NCBI GenBank assembly: GCA_947561715.1
Contig: OX387198.1
Coordinates: 17,732,001 to 17,796,000, forward strand
Reading direction: 5' to 3'
DNA length: 64,000 nucleotides
Source of the DNA: Ascidia mentula
Taxonomy: Eukaryota; Chordata; Ascidiacea; Phlebobranchia; Ascidiidae
Shown here: piece by piece, positions 52,657 through 64,000 of the stretch
Layout of the letters: every line of letters starts with the position of its first letter
How positions within the stretch are numbered: position 1 is the first letter of the stretch
Program-made: the position numbers and the translations under genes
The notes under the pieces: model-generated
What the model was told of the DNA's origin: nothing
What the model saw: the letters and a program-made list of their open reading frames with translations, nothing else
The model's database searches: none

Positions 52657-54153
52657 CACACACCTCAACAAGTAAGTTACCAAGACCGAGAATTTATACT
52701 ATCCTTCGGGGAAAGTGCTGCCAAATATACAACCAAAAATTTCATTCCTTAAAATTTCATTCCTTAGCTAGTAGGTGACTATTTTTTGTCCGATTTTTTT
52801 TCCAGCTGCATTTTGTATACGGCCTGGAAAGGCTTGAAACATTCCCCAAAATCAACCTTAGCACCAGCTGTATTTTAAACCACAGGTATTGCTGCCTAAA
52901 CATGTATCTTGTTTTAGGTGATGGTTAAAATCAGTAATAAAGGGATGTTTTTGACAAACCGTCAAGATGTGCTCATTCATGCGTAAACTTTATTATGGTG
53001 AAAAACATATTTTGCCGGACAAATGACTGTTATCTCTATTAATTAACAAACATGTAGGCCACATCCAAGTAAGTATGCGCTTTGGACTATTTTGGTGACA
53101 AACTGCGACTGAATGAAGCTATAAAAATATAGAAAAACAGGTGAAGATATTATCCTGCAACAAAAAAGTTTAATAATGTAAAACTTGCGCCGATATAGCT
53201 GAGTTGCTAATATCGCACTTCTGGGGCATTTTTATTTGTATAAAGTATGTTAGTATGTTATTAAATCACCCGGCTCCCTTGGTCTATTTTAGTTGTAATG
53301 CTCTATATTTTCACCAAATGTGCTAATAAGGTTTACAGCGTTATGGTCAAATGTATGATATTGTGCATGGGAATGTTGTGTGTATACCAGATTGGAAAAA
53401 ATGTTGTGGATTTATCCTCCGCGCACTTCTATGTAAATTTACAGATAATCCATGCAAAATAAAATAGCTAATGCATTAACATACGAAGATATTGTGATCT
53501 TCCGAGCAATTAACGATCACTGAAAAGAAATCCTCCATGCAAATAACAAACTTTCCAATCTGGTGTCTAATTTAAAAATATGTTGGTGTTCTCAAATCCG
53601 AATAACTTTTGAGCTGGTGCATGGGTAGGTATTGTCCAGATTGGGAAGCTTGTAATTTTCCCAGATTTTTAGAGGGAGAACTTTGATTGTGCGGTAGTGA
53701 TGTGCTGTAGCTGGTCCCATACAATACACTTAAATTTATCTGATAGTTGCTTTAGCATTTGCAACATAGAAACACACAAAACGTTTCTCTACATTATTCA
53801 TTTTTGGGAGTCTGCTGAATATTGGTTATTTGTAAGTAGCTATGCAATATCAATGCGTTAGTGCTGTAATGAAAATGTGCTATATTTAGTTGTTCAAAAA
53901 ATTTAAAAAGGCTGAATCACATTACAAATAAGTTTTTAGCACATTTATACACGCAACACTTGTTAAATTCATACTAAGCTTGCCGTAACAGAACATAAAC
54001 TCTGCTATATTAGCTACTTTTGGCCTGTCAGTGAAACGCACGCTTAAATTGCAGTTGTGTGTTTTTAAACTCTAAGACATCACAAACATGAAATTTTTTT
54101 TTTATAAGTAAACTAAAATTTAATAAAATTAACATATAAATAGTTATTTTTAG
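52657..54153. other. Intergenic, 5' flank of 4E-T
   Basis: No coding exon is supported. An untranslated first exon of 4E-T presumably lies here or further upstream, because the first coding exon begins at a splice acceptor (TTTTTAG, 54153). Confidence 0.4.
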
Positions 54154-57100
54154 GGTTTGTGAAAATAATGAATGAGTTAAAAAAAATTCTTATGTTGTCT
54201 GAAGATGATAACCAAGGTCGTATTACATATAACAAAGTAAGTGTTATTGAATAAATTTAAATATCCTTGTACCTAAACGTATTTATTTTTTGAATGTTTC
54301 ACTTTGATAAACTAATTCAGTTCTAAAACATAATAAACAGAAAAGAAAAGTTAAATGGTAAAATGTTGCTAAAATAAGGTAGATTTCTTGAAGAAAGTGT
54401 CTTCATGCAATTGAGTAAATCAGTATTAATGCAAATAATAAAACTTTAAACATGGATTAACAGTTACTCTCAGCAGTCTTTAATTAACACTCAGCTGAGG
54501 TTAATTAAAAACAACATATGTTTTGAGTAAATGTTCATTGTCAACATACAAATGTGTGCAGTAAGTCAAGTGGAACCTTTCTTATTAGTGTATCTTTGTT
54601 GTTGTTGATCCTGGAGAATTGTGTGTATGCTGTTTACTTAAGTTATTCTCAGTTACCCAATTTAGCTTCCTATTGACAATTAATCAGTCATTATTTTTTA
54701 TTACTTTAGGAGACTCTTATGATATTGTCAAAAAATGTACCATGCCAACGAATTCCACCATGTCTAGTGGGAGATTTCTTTGGGTAAGTTTTATAATAGT
54801 ACTGAGAAAACAAGTTTATAAGTCTTGTGTTGTACTTACCAAAAGATTTGACTGCCTATAACCTTGCCAAAAGTGGAAAAGAAAACAGCATTTGTAATAA
54901 AAATCTTCCATAGCACATCTTAGATTGGAGTGTACACCACTCTAGCAATTAAAATCATAATTCAGACTCAGAAAAAATCATGGGTAATATATTTTACACA
55001 ATGTCACAATCGTAGAGCGGTATTCAGTTTACTGCCTGTATCTTGGGACACTTGAAGTTCATTGTTTTGGTTCAGGAAACTTTTTTCAGTTATCATAAAA
55101 CTTTATTAACTTTAATGTAGTAGACAAACTTAATATTTGTCTTTTCAACAATCTTTATTCAAAAATGGTTTTAAAAATGTTGCACACTTGTATTAGGTAA
55201 CTTGCAATAAGATGAAATGCCTGGCAAACGTTTCTATGCACATAAGATGTAATGCAAAACCAATGCTGTAATGCTGCACTGAAGCTTTGTCATGCCATAT
55301 AAACTGGATCCTTGTTTAGTTTATGAGCTGTTTATCATCATTATGCCAGAGAAGTCCTGACAAATAATTTTAGTTGCATTGAACTAAAATACGCAGTCTG
55401 CGTTGCGTAATACTAACCGCAGTTTTACTTCCCTCAAAACAATATAGCACAATGCTAAAGGGGGGTGTTCTGACACCCAAACACCCCTCTAGATCTGCCA
55501 CTGTATGCAGATAATTAAGGGTGCTTGCATGCCAGCAAACCAGCCCTTTCTTCTTAAAAGTGCCACTGGTTTTATGCAATGCCTACACTCCAGGATTTGA
55601 TTTTTTGAAAGCCAAGCGATATATTTGTGATATTTTGCACCATTTTGCAATATAACTGAACAGACTCTGCAAACTTTCGTTTTGAAAAAGCAAAGCTTAC
55701 AAAATATGTTTTGGTAGTTCTTTAACTTGAATTTTATCAACATGTAGGTTTACCCAGTCTGCCAATCGTTCTTGTGTGATAGAGGTAATATAGACTTACT
55801 GTTTCAGGGAAGATGGCTGTTGGGATCCTGAATTGTGGCACCAGTCATTTTCAACCAGCACTCAAACTAAATCTGGTATGTAATAATTTACTTCACAAAT
55901 AACTTTTTGTGTCATATCTGGACTACTGGGTTTAGAAAGAATTTGCAAGACTGCTGATGATATTGATATACACAGTGGATTAGTTTTGGGTCCACAAAGA
56001 AGAAGTTTTCAAGGGGGTTGTCATGTCCGTGTTTCATCCAATATCGGCAAATCATATTCATCATCTTCAAAAACATCAGGCTCCAGTGGTGTAAAGGCAC
56101 TTACCAATGCTCCAAATCCAAGTTAGTGTAACCCAAACAATGCTTTACTCACTTCAAATATTAAATTAGGTTTTTGAAAATTTCAAACTAAACCTCTTGT
56201 TTGGCATCTTTGTATTTTAGTAAGGTGATAATGTTCTATGTAAATCAAACCAAGAAGACTGAATTAATTACAAGGCCTTATTTCAAACAGTTCTTTCTTC
56301 ACTAATTTTATATTAGATACCAATGCAACCAAGCATACACGGCAACATAGCCACCAAGAGCATGAGCAACACAGATCTTACCGAAACAATGGAATGAATG
56401 AGGAAAAAGTGGAATGGTAATAAAATTTTTGGTTATGTTCAATATATGTACATTGAGTTCTTTAGAATTTTGACATGAAACTTAAGAAGCTGTATAATCT
56501 GTATACTGCATGATAAGTTTTGCATTTTTTTGTTAATTTTTTACTGAGTGGTCATGTCATACTACACCAACCAAGTTAGGAATGTTATGCTTAGAGATAG
56601 GCAATATAAAATAATACACCAAATTTCCACGATCTAGAATAGTTAAATTGAATCCTGAATACGGAATCCCATATTATTTTCCTTTTCCTGGATGCCTGCC
56701 TTTTTTACTCACACAATGCTGTACTATTGCATGTTAACAACATTTAATATCGATACTTTTGTGTGTTAAATACACATGTATTTACATTTTCTGCATGCTG
56801 TAATTGTCATCGATCGGCTTCCTATGACCGCATGTTGGCAAGTGTTATTTGGTTGTATGAAGTTCTACATTCAAATATGTTCTCGGAGTCAAGCGCAAGC
56901 TTGTTTTGCTTGTCAAATTTTGACATTTTTTTTTTATTTTTTTTAGTAATATGTTAAATCTACTTGAATGATTCTATCTCCAGTTAATCTAAAATAACGA
57001 ATGTTTGTTTGTGATGATTATTTAATTATTCCATGTAATTGATGCCATGCTTATGAAAAGAAAATAGGTGATTAATTTGAAAACGCTTGCACGAAAATTT

Positions 57101-60100
57101 GAATCCAAATTATTTTGTTAAAGTTTTGTTAAAGTTTTGTTAAAGTGAATTTGAATTGTTATTGATTATTATTCTCTATAAAAGCGTAGTGACAAAATGT
57201 TATGTATATTTGTATGTTCAGGTGGGATGATTCAATGTTTGTAGCTTTGTTGTGTCATTTCAATTTAGTGTTATATCTAGACAGTAAATTAAGGAAAAAA
57301 AGTACTGTTATTTCAGATGTGTTTCAGTAAAAAAAATCCAGACCAGTAAAATGATCTTTTTGAGCAATCTCACCTAGTATATATTGGCAGCTGCAAGGCA
57401 ATTTCAGGAATTTTAGATCAAGGGAAGCTCCATGACCCCTTTCACAATTTTCTGTGACATCCTTGGTTTGGCTGTTGTCTAAATTTTAGATGATGTATTG
57501 AAACATAAATTTACTAAAAAACTTGTCTTGTCGTTAGCATGTGTTGCAATCTTTTTCAACCCATCTTTTACAATTGCAAATAGTGCCTTCCAACTTTCTG
57601 CAAACAACACATTTTTTCTGCTGTGTTAAATGTGTCGACTCACATAGCATCGGTTCTAATCCGATACTATTTTAAAGTATCAGTGATCGGCTCCAATCCG
57701 ATAATATGGGACATCCCTAGTAAACATCACACTAATATGCTGTACAAACACTAACTAGCATACTAAATTTTTGATCTGTAGTTTTTATAATTTTGCATTG
57801 ATTCATAGGAATGTAGATCAAAGGAGAAGAGGTGACCAAAATGATACTGAGGGAATTGAAAAATCCAAAGATTTCATCCGATCATTTTCGGTAAATCTCT
57901 ATTACTTTTAGAGGTAATTTTTACTTCACGTTTTTTGCCATGCAGCATCCGAATAAAAAGCATTCTCAAAGGAATTTCTCATACGTAAACCGCGACGAAG
58001 AACCAGAATGGATAAGTTATGGGCCAAGTAGCAAATTTGACACTATCGAGTTGCAAGGTAACATGAGCTTGTGTGTTTGTTGGAAAGGATTTTTCGTGAT
58101 AATGTTTTTGGCAACTACAGAATGAACAAGATATGTAATAACCTTTGTTGTTTGCAAAATGTGTAACTCCCAAGTTTTCTTCTTGAAGTTTATGGAAGTT
58201 AAAACTAATGGGTATCTTTCAAAAACAACATTATATAACACACAATATTTGTAACTTTGATGAGATAGCATGTCAATCTAAAATTAACTCCATGAGGCCG
58301 TACATAACAATTAACCCATGGGCCTAAATACAAAAGTGTTTCTATAGTTTTTTTTTTGTTTGGGTTTTCCAAATGAGCGCAAGATATTTTAGGTCACTAT
58401 CAGACAACAGTGGCACTCAATAACCAATCGAGCAGCTGCAAGTCGAGCATTATCTGTTTTTTTCTAGTGTCGTATTCTACCAATTGGAATAATTGAGAAA
58501 TGAGAAATGATTGTAACTAGGTAAAAGTTATTTTGTTGGAATAAATATATCACAATGGAAGAAAGCATTTCAAACACGATGAAAAATATTGTATTAGCAT
58601 AGGGACTTGATTTCCGCCTGCATATTCAATCATTTATCCACATGCCCTGTATGATGAATAACTATCCTACAGCTAAGTTTGAGTAGAAACTTGCTATGTG
58701 TAACAATTTTGTGCTGGTTGTGACTCCTGGGCCCTTTGGTATATTATATTGTTGTAATGCCAAAGCTAGACTATTGGATTACTTAAATATGCAGTGAAAT
58801 TCATTGATAGTTTTGCGCAGTGGCGGATCTAGGGGGGGTGTTTGGGTGTCAGAACACCCCCCTCAGCATTGTGCTATATTGTTTTGAGGGGCGTAAAACT
58901 TCGGTTAGCATTACGCAACGCAGGAGCGAACACTTCGGGCCAGTGTTCGTCTCCGCAATTTCTTTGTTAATCAGTCGCGCCCGCCGCGTTCACGCGGCGA
59001 TGACCGCTTTCGAAACAATTATTTGCTGTGCCGTTGATACTCGAAAACCGTTTTTAAAATAATTATTTCTGCAGCAGTTTCAACACAACAACTACAAAAG
59101 TTATGTTGTTTGTTGTCACAACGCAAAGAAATCAACACAAATTACATGAAAAATGGCTTGAAACAACTATTTTAATTTTTGCCGATTTTTTCCACGAGCG
59201 CGGAAATTATGTGGCTACAGTATTTGATAAGTGCAAGGCCACTTAAACGTTCCTGCCCCATCGTACAGATTAAAGACTATCTGCGAAGATTACAAAATGA
59301 CCGTTCAGCAGAAGCAGTTGTTACTGGAAGCGTCCAGAATATCTAAAACGTCCGTCGTTACGGTGGCCACGAAGAGGAAAACACTGCGTACCGCATAACC
59401 TGATGGTTGACACAACTTTGCCAAAAATTTAGAGGCTGCTTCACCAGAGAAATACTTGTACAGCTTTGACTGATGCATGTTGCTATATTGTTTCGGTTTC
59501 GATTAAACTTTACTGGACAAACTAAATTATTTTCCGGCAAGTGCTGCAGCATTTTATTGCGTTCTCCAGAAAATGTGACGTAATAATCTGTAGACGAAGA
59601 ATCCCCCATTGTCACAAAACAATGATACTACAGGAACAAGGAGATAAACTAATGACATTTCCAATCAGGACATTCTCCAGATAAGCCTAGCTCGCGACAA
59701 ACTTCTTGCGATTTGTATATTGTCCTGAATCTAATTACACGCAACGAAGACGGAAATAGTCTAGCGCTTAGGGTGTTTTTTTTTCACGGCCAGATACCTA
59801 TTTTAGCCTAAGCCAAACGCAATTATTGGCGTAGTTTAGCAAACCAAACGAGATTATTGGCGTATTGTAGCCTAAGCCAAACGCGAAATTGGCGTGACCA
59901 AACTCGGACACCCCCCTCATTTTTTTTGTAGATCCGCCACTGGTTTTGCGATATACTTATGATGCTGCAATATTAGCATCCACCATGTAAATATAAACAC
60001 TAAGTATACATGTTTGGGTTTTGTTGATGTGAGTTTTGGTGTAAGCTGAACTATCACACATCCACCAGTTAATTAGTGGAAATAAATTACAACTTTTGAT

Positions 60101-63100
60101 TGTAATTTTGAAGGTTTTGAGGAGTCCCAAGATTTTAGTTGGATGGGTAAAGAAATACCTATGGATGATGTTCCTAAAAGAAAGAAAAAATCTGAAGTTT
60201 CTCCAAATAAAGAAGATATCGCAAGTAATCCAAGGCTTAATTTTGCTTATGAGTATTTGAACATGTAGCATTCATGATTGAATGAAAAGCATTATTGTTT
60301 TAAAATACAATCTATTAAACCAGGTCCAAACTTTATGGGACATAAAAACATCATATGCAATGGCAATTTTGGTGTAATGGTTTTGGCCTGTTTTAGCACC
60401 ACTGTGTGGTATATACAAGAACATAAGCTTCTTTTCAAGAAGCCATTGCATTCATTTGTAAACTGCATATGGCCCTCCAGTCAAAAAGTTCTGCCGGCTC
60501 TGAACTAAATGTTTTGTCGTTTTCTCAATCACTGCTCCATTTTAACTTTTTGGACGATACCAAATTTATTGTCACATTGAATGGATTTTTTCTGGGGTAA
60601 TGTGCATAATTCTAGGGATTTATTGGTTTTTCTTTTTTTCTAATGTTTTGTTGATAACATTTAATTTTTTTAAATTACCAGACCACTAAATGTTTTACAT
60701 TTTGCCAATCTGCAGGTTTTATTCGGACAGTGAATTTTCCTATAATCTAATACCAGTTTTATGTTCTTTTGTAAATCTAGTTGGTTTAGACCAGAATGAG
60801 CATATTTGCATGTTGCAAAACAAAACACCCACAAAATGATTCGGCAAAATAGCAGAATATTTGAAGATGTGTATTGTAACCTATCTAAAGTAAAGTAAAT
60901 TGTTTTTAATTTAGAGGCACATACTGGCGATGACTTGAAACTAAAGAACTCGTTTATATCAGGTTAGTTAAATTGATTGTTCATGCAAAAGTCCTGAACA
61001 CATTGCACAAAAAGGTTACTTCCTCCAATAGTGATAACTAGGACTGGCCTAGATTTCTACTTAATCAGCCAACCAAGAGGTTTTTTTGAATATATATATT
61101 TCGCCTATGCGGCATCCTCAGTATTCTAAAAACAACAAGAGTAATCGTAGTGATTAGCATTAATAGCACACATCAAGACTAACATGTACACACTTAAACC
61201 TCCAGGCCGCCCTCCTGTACCAAACCAAACCAAATAAAAAACACACAAGCATAGCAGCAGTTGAACGGTAGCAAAAAAAAATGCACAATAAAACTTTTGT
61301 GATAAAATGTGGTTGTACATTTTTTATGTTGTGCAAGAAGAGTACTAATGACAAGACTTGTTTGGGTCACGTTTATTTAAATTTTCTTGTGCTGTTTATT
61401 ATACAGAGGAGCATCAGGTTAGTTCATCAAACTCGGACCCTGTGAATAAGGTATCAATTGTTATTATTGAATGTTACATGAAAATATCTAAATGGCTTCC
61501 TAAATGGCAACCAATTTTTATTAGGAGATTGCGGTTTCTGATACTGAGGATGAAGCTGATATGAAAGAAGTGAAGAGTAGATTTAGTCGCTGGTTTGAAC
61601 ATCCACAAACTTCTGTAACTGGTATGTTGTTACAATAATCATTTTTTCAGAACAAACCTTTTACATAGTTTTGATATCCTTGTGATTGCAAAAATGCCTT
61701 CTGATTCATTTCTGTCAACACGTTTTTTAAAAGCACACTTATTTTCTGAACTTGTATTTTGAATTACTTGCATACATTTAAGTTTTACTATTATAGCAAC
61801 AATTTTTGTGTGATAGAAAGTGTCCCGTCTCCAGCTGTAATTACAATATCCCCCAAATCTTTGGAAACCACTGAAGTTGCAGCAAGTGAAACAGATGTTC
61901 ATGAGGCAGATGCTTTTAATCGTTTAATTGCTTCATTAAGAGCATCAGATAAAGTTAAACAACAAATGCAGCAACGTGTAAGTGAAAACTCATAGTTAAA
62001 ATATATTTTTTTTTATCCAATATCAAAACAAAAGCATTAGATAAGTTTCATGATAATAAAGTAAATATTTCCTCTTGAATGTTACTGTATTTTTGTTATT
62101 TACTTTAGAAATACCTAAATTTTTATGGCTGCAAAGCTTGTTTCCACCTTGTTTGTATATTGGAACATAATAAATCCACTGTAGTTTTGAGATTTAACAG
62201 CTGTAAAAGAATGTATACCTGTAAAAATATTTGACACATTTTATTTGTCAGGAAATTCTCTCCACTAATAATGTAAACAGCCTGTTGCTTTAGTTTAACA
62301 AAACTTTGTAATGCAACCTCTGCAATTAGTGTCACATGAGGCAATGCAAGGTGTCCCATAACAAAACAAAGTTTTTTGTTCTGGATGAATTCACATTTCA
62401 AAATTAAGACTGGATAAACCAAGTGAAATGTGTGGGTAAATGACATCATTTTCAGCAACATTGTTTGTTTATGTCATAATAATTGAGAGCTGCGTGCTAG
62501 TGTAAAATCTAGCACAGTGCCACAGTCAACAGCTGCACTGATGAGACTTTGCAGGTCGAAACAGTGTGTAAACATTGTTTATGTTGTCCCTTTATTAAAA
62601 TTTTGTAATGTTATTCAGAATCAACAAATTCAGGCTCTACAATCCATCATTAATGTTTCAAAATCTCGGAAAGTTTCAGATTGTAAGTGTTACATATAAA
62701 GATTTTACCAAGATCTTTAAGTACAGTAAACATCTGTAAATCCAGCTTCTATTTGACTGTCTTATTAATCTAGATGAGGCAAAGTTCCAGTTTATTATTC
62801 TCAAATGTATGTTTTGGGTTTGACGTTGCTACATTAGGTTATCGTTTAAATTAGCTGAATTATACACGACTTGCAAATCCCAAAAAATACTTAACATGGG
62901 TTTCTTTACTACCCAAAAGCTTTTGGTGATTTTCTTTGATCAGTTTGGGTTGAACAGTACCATTCTAATAGTAAGACTACATATCTGATTTAAAAAAAAA
63001 TCTTTTGTAGTTACAAGATTGTCATCTCCTGAGGGCACGCACGGTGATGGGGTATTAAAACCTGTTGCACAAAGCAAGAGTTTAAAGCAGCAGCTTGAAA

Positions 63101-63131
63101 TGCAAAAGAATGTGTACCAACTTAAGAAAAG
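54154..63131 (+). CDS. EIF4ENIF1: eIF4E transporter 4E-T, 5' part (runs off the window)
   Basis: Binds eIF4E and carries it to nucleus and P-bodies, repressing or stabilising deadenylated mRNA with DDX6. Exons: 54154-54236 (ATG at 54168), 54710-54783, 55808-55875, 55936-56121, 56317-56416, 57809-57890, 57946-58057, 60114-60224, 60915-60962, 61407-61450, 61525-61621, 61817-61977, 62619-62682, 63011-63131, all phase-consistent (1337 coding nt in the window). The eIF4E-binding motif Y-x4-L-phi is Y21 to M27 (YNKETLM). Next come WDPELWHQSF and LGPQRRSFQGGCHV. The Cup-homology region 210-234 has EEPEWISYGP and TIELQGFEE, the DDX6-contact motif. A basic PKRKKK follows (251-256), then RFSRWF (317-322) and AFNRLIASLRAS. 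Each block matches human 4E-T in order. The last exon ends in phase 2, so the C-terminal half lies beyond 64000. Confidence 0.92.
55395..55503 (-). mobile_element. Truncated hAT copy, relative of 58818-59942
   Basis: The reverse complement begins CAGTGGCAGATCTAGAGG and follows the first ~110 bp of the element at 58818 (GTGTTTGGGTGTCAGAACAC, then GCATTGTGCTATATTG). The other end is absent. It lies in intron 2 of 4E-T. Confidence 0.85.
57655..57718. repeat. hAT-like terminus
   Basis: On the minus strand this starts CTAGGGATGTCCC, followed by alternating ATCGGATT and GATCGG blocks. It resembles a common hAT end; no partner end was found in 4E-T intron 5. Confidence 0.4.
58818..59942 (+). mobile_element. 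Non-autonomous hAT transposon, 1125 bp, with exact 8-bp duplication
   Basis: The terminal inverted repeats are CAGTGGCGGATCTA (58818) and TAGATCCGCCACTG (ending 59942). A perfect 8-bp target duplication GTTTTGCG lies at 58810-58817 and 59943-59950. The left subterminal region has a GTGTTNGGGTG...CACCCCC hairpin. Near the right end, 59812-59893 carries a CCTAAGCCAAACGC / TTGGCGTA repeat. Short frames on both strands show no zinc finger or hAT dimerisation domain. It is inserted in 4E-T intron 7. Confidence 0.92.
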
Positions 63132-64000
63132 GTATATGTGGGTTTAGTTGTTAGTAGTTGCACCTGACAAGTCATAAACCAAGATATTTCTAGGCAAACA
63201 TTGTAATAGCTTTATACTTATAGTTTTACGAAATGGAACAACATTTTGTGGGTAAGAAATTCGTGGGATATATTTTGCAATTAAGTGGTTATTCAAAAAA
63301 AGGTAAAAATAAATGAATTGGCTGCATAAAATAAAAGCTTATGTATGACGTACATTTCAATTGTCTTTATTTGAAACATGTAAATCCACTATTGTACTAA
63401 TCTAGGATAAAATGTTTAATACTGTAAAGTTATGTATGTCTATTTGCACAAACCAAACAATGAATTTTATTGTGTCTTGTCTATAGCCGATCCCAGAAAA
63501 AGGTAAAGGGGGTTAGGGGCGTTTACTGCTAGAATTCAATGGTTTTCAAAGATGGGTCGGGAAGAAATGACAAAAATGTCTAAAGTCCAAGATTTTGAAC
63601 TTGCATAATATTTTATAGTTAGGACGCTCAGGGTCATCACTGCACTTCAGGTATGGTCGCTCAAAAAGCATATTTAGCCTAGCCACAGACACGTCTTTTG
63701 ATTGTACCACAGTACACAAAATATGTTTGGAAATGTCTTAAAGTTTGATGATTTCATGTGTGTGTTGGAGAAAAATGATTTTCAAATTCTCGTGCACAGA
63801 AGTGCACAGCATCTAATATCTTAACTCGTGCGATTACAAATAGTGGTCATGTTCATTGTTACATCACAGAAGTGAAACTATTATGGTTACAGTCAAACCT
63901 CCCCCATGTCTACTTAGCTTACAAAACTAATTATTTTTGTTTCTGCAATTAAAGTAAAACTAAGAAAATTGTGACTGAAACGTTCACTGGTATTTTGTAA
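63132..64000. other. 4E-T intron, runs to the window end
   Basis: It contains the dispersed repeat 63520-63603, partner of 16298-16372. No further exon of 4E-T could be identified before 64000. Confidence 0.5.

Overview
The window is animal nuclear DNA: AT-rich, with genes split into many short exons by GT-AG introns and a high load of small transposable elements. There is no prokaryotic gene organisation. Gene content (GAS2-like, cathepsin A, a PLEKHG-type RhoGEF, the radial-spoke protein RSPH10B, a Kir3-type potassium channel, 4E-T) fits an invertebrate deuterostome. Compact introns and a tRNA-derived SINE family make an ascidian tunicate my best guess, but this is inference. Exon models below were built by hand from splice sites, reading phase and recalled family sequence. 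Every model closes in frame.

Layout: 1-725 is a Harbinger-like transposon remnant. 2017-10164 (+) is a GAS2-like cytoskeletal linker gene. 10896-15534 (+) is a lysosomal carboxypeptidase A (cathepsin A) gene. 15.6-18.7 kb is a repeat-filled gap with a 0.93-kb inverted-terminal-repeat transposon. 19483-25184 (-) is a DH-PH Rho guanine exchange factor of the PLEKHG1/2/3 group. 25.2-30.7 kb is a divergent intergenic region containing a ~690-bp foldback and two smaller inverted repeats. 30693-36809 (+) is RSPH10B with about ten MORN repeats. 36.8-40.6 kb is intergenic and repeat-bearing. 40629-46327 (+) is a G-protein-gated-type inward rectifier. 46.3-54.1 kb is a gap holding a 20-bp inverted tandem array, a shrunken LTR retroelement and several hAT/MITE copies. 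54154 to beyond 63131 (+) is the 5' part of 4E-T (EIF4ENIF1), which runs off the window.

The genes do not form one pathway: they cover cytoskeleton, lysosome, Rho signalling, cilium, membrane excitability and mRNA repression. No new gene system was found. The most informative observations are the mix of subunit-diagnostic residues in the Kir3 protein, conserved short linear motifs in the GAS2-like protein and 4E-T, a GC-AG intron in cathepsin A, and several transposons whose terminal repeats and target-site duplications can be read directly, including a probable nested insertion and a deletion derivative next to its longer relative.
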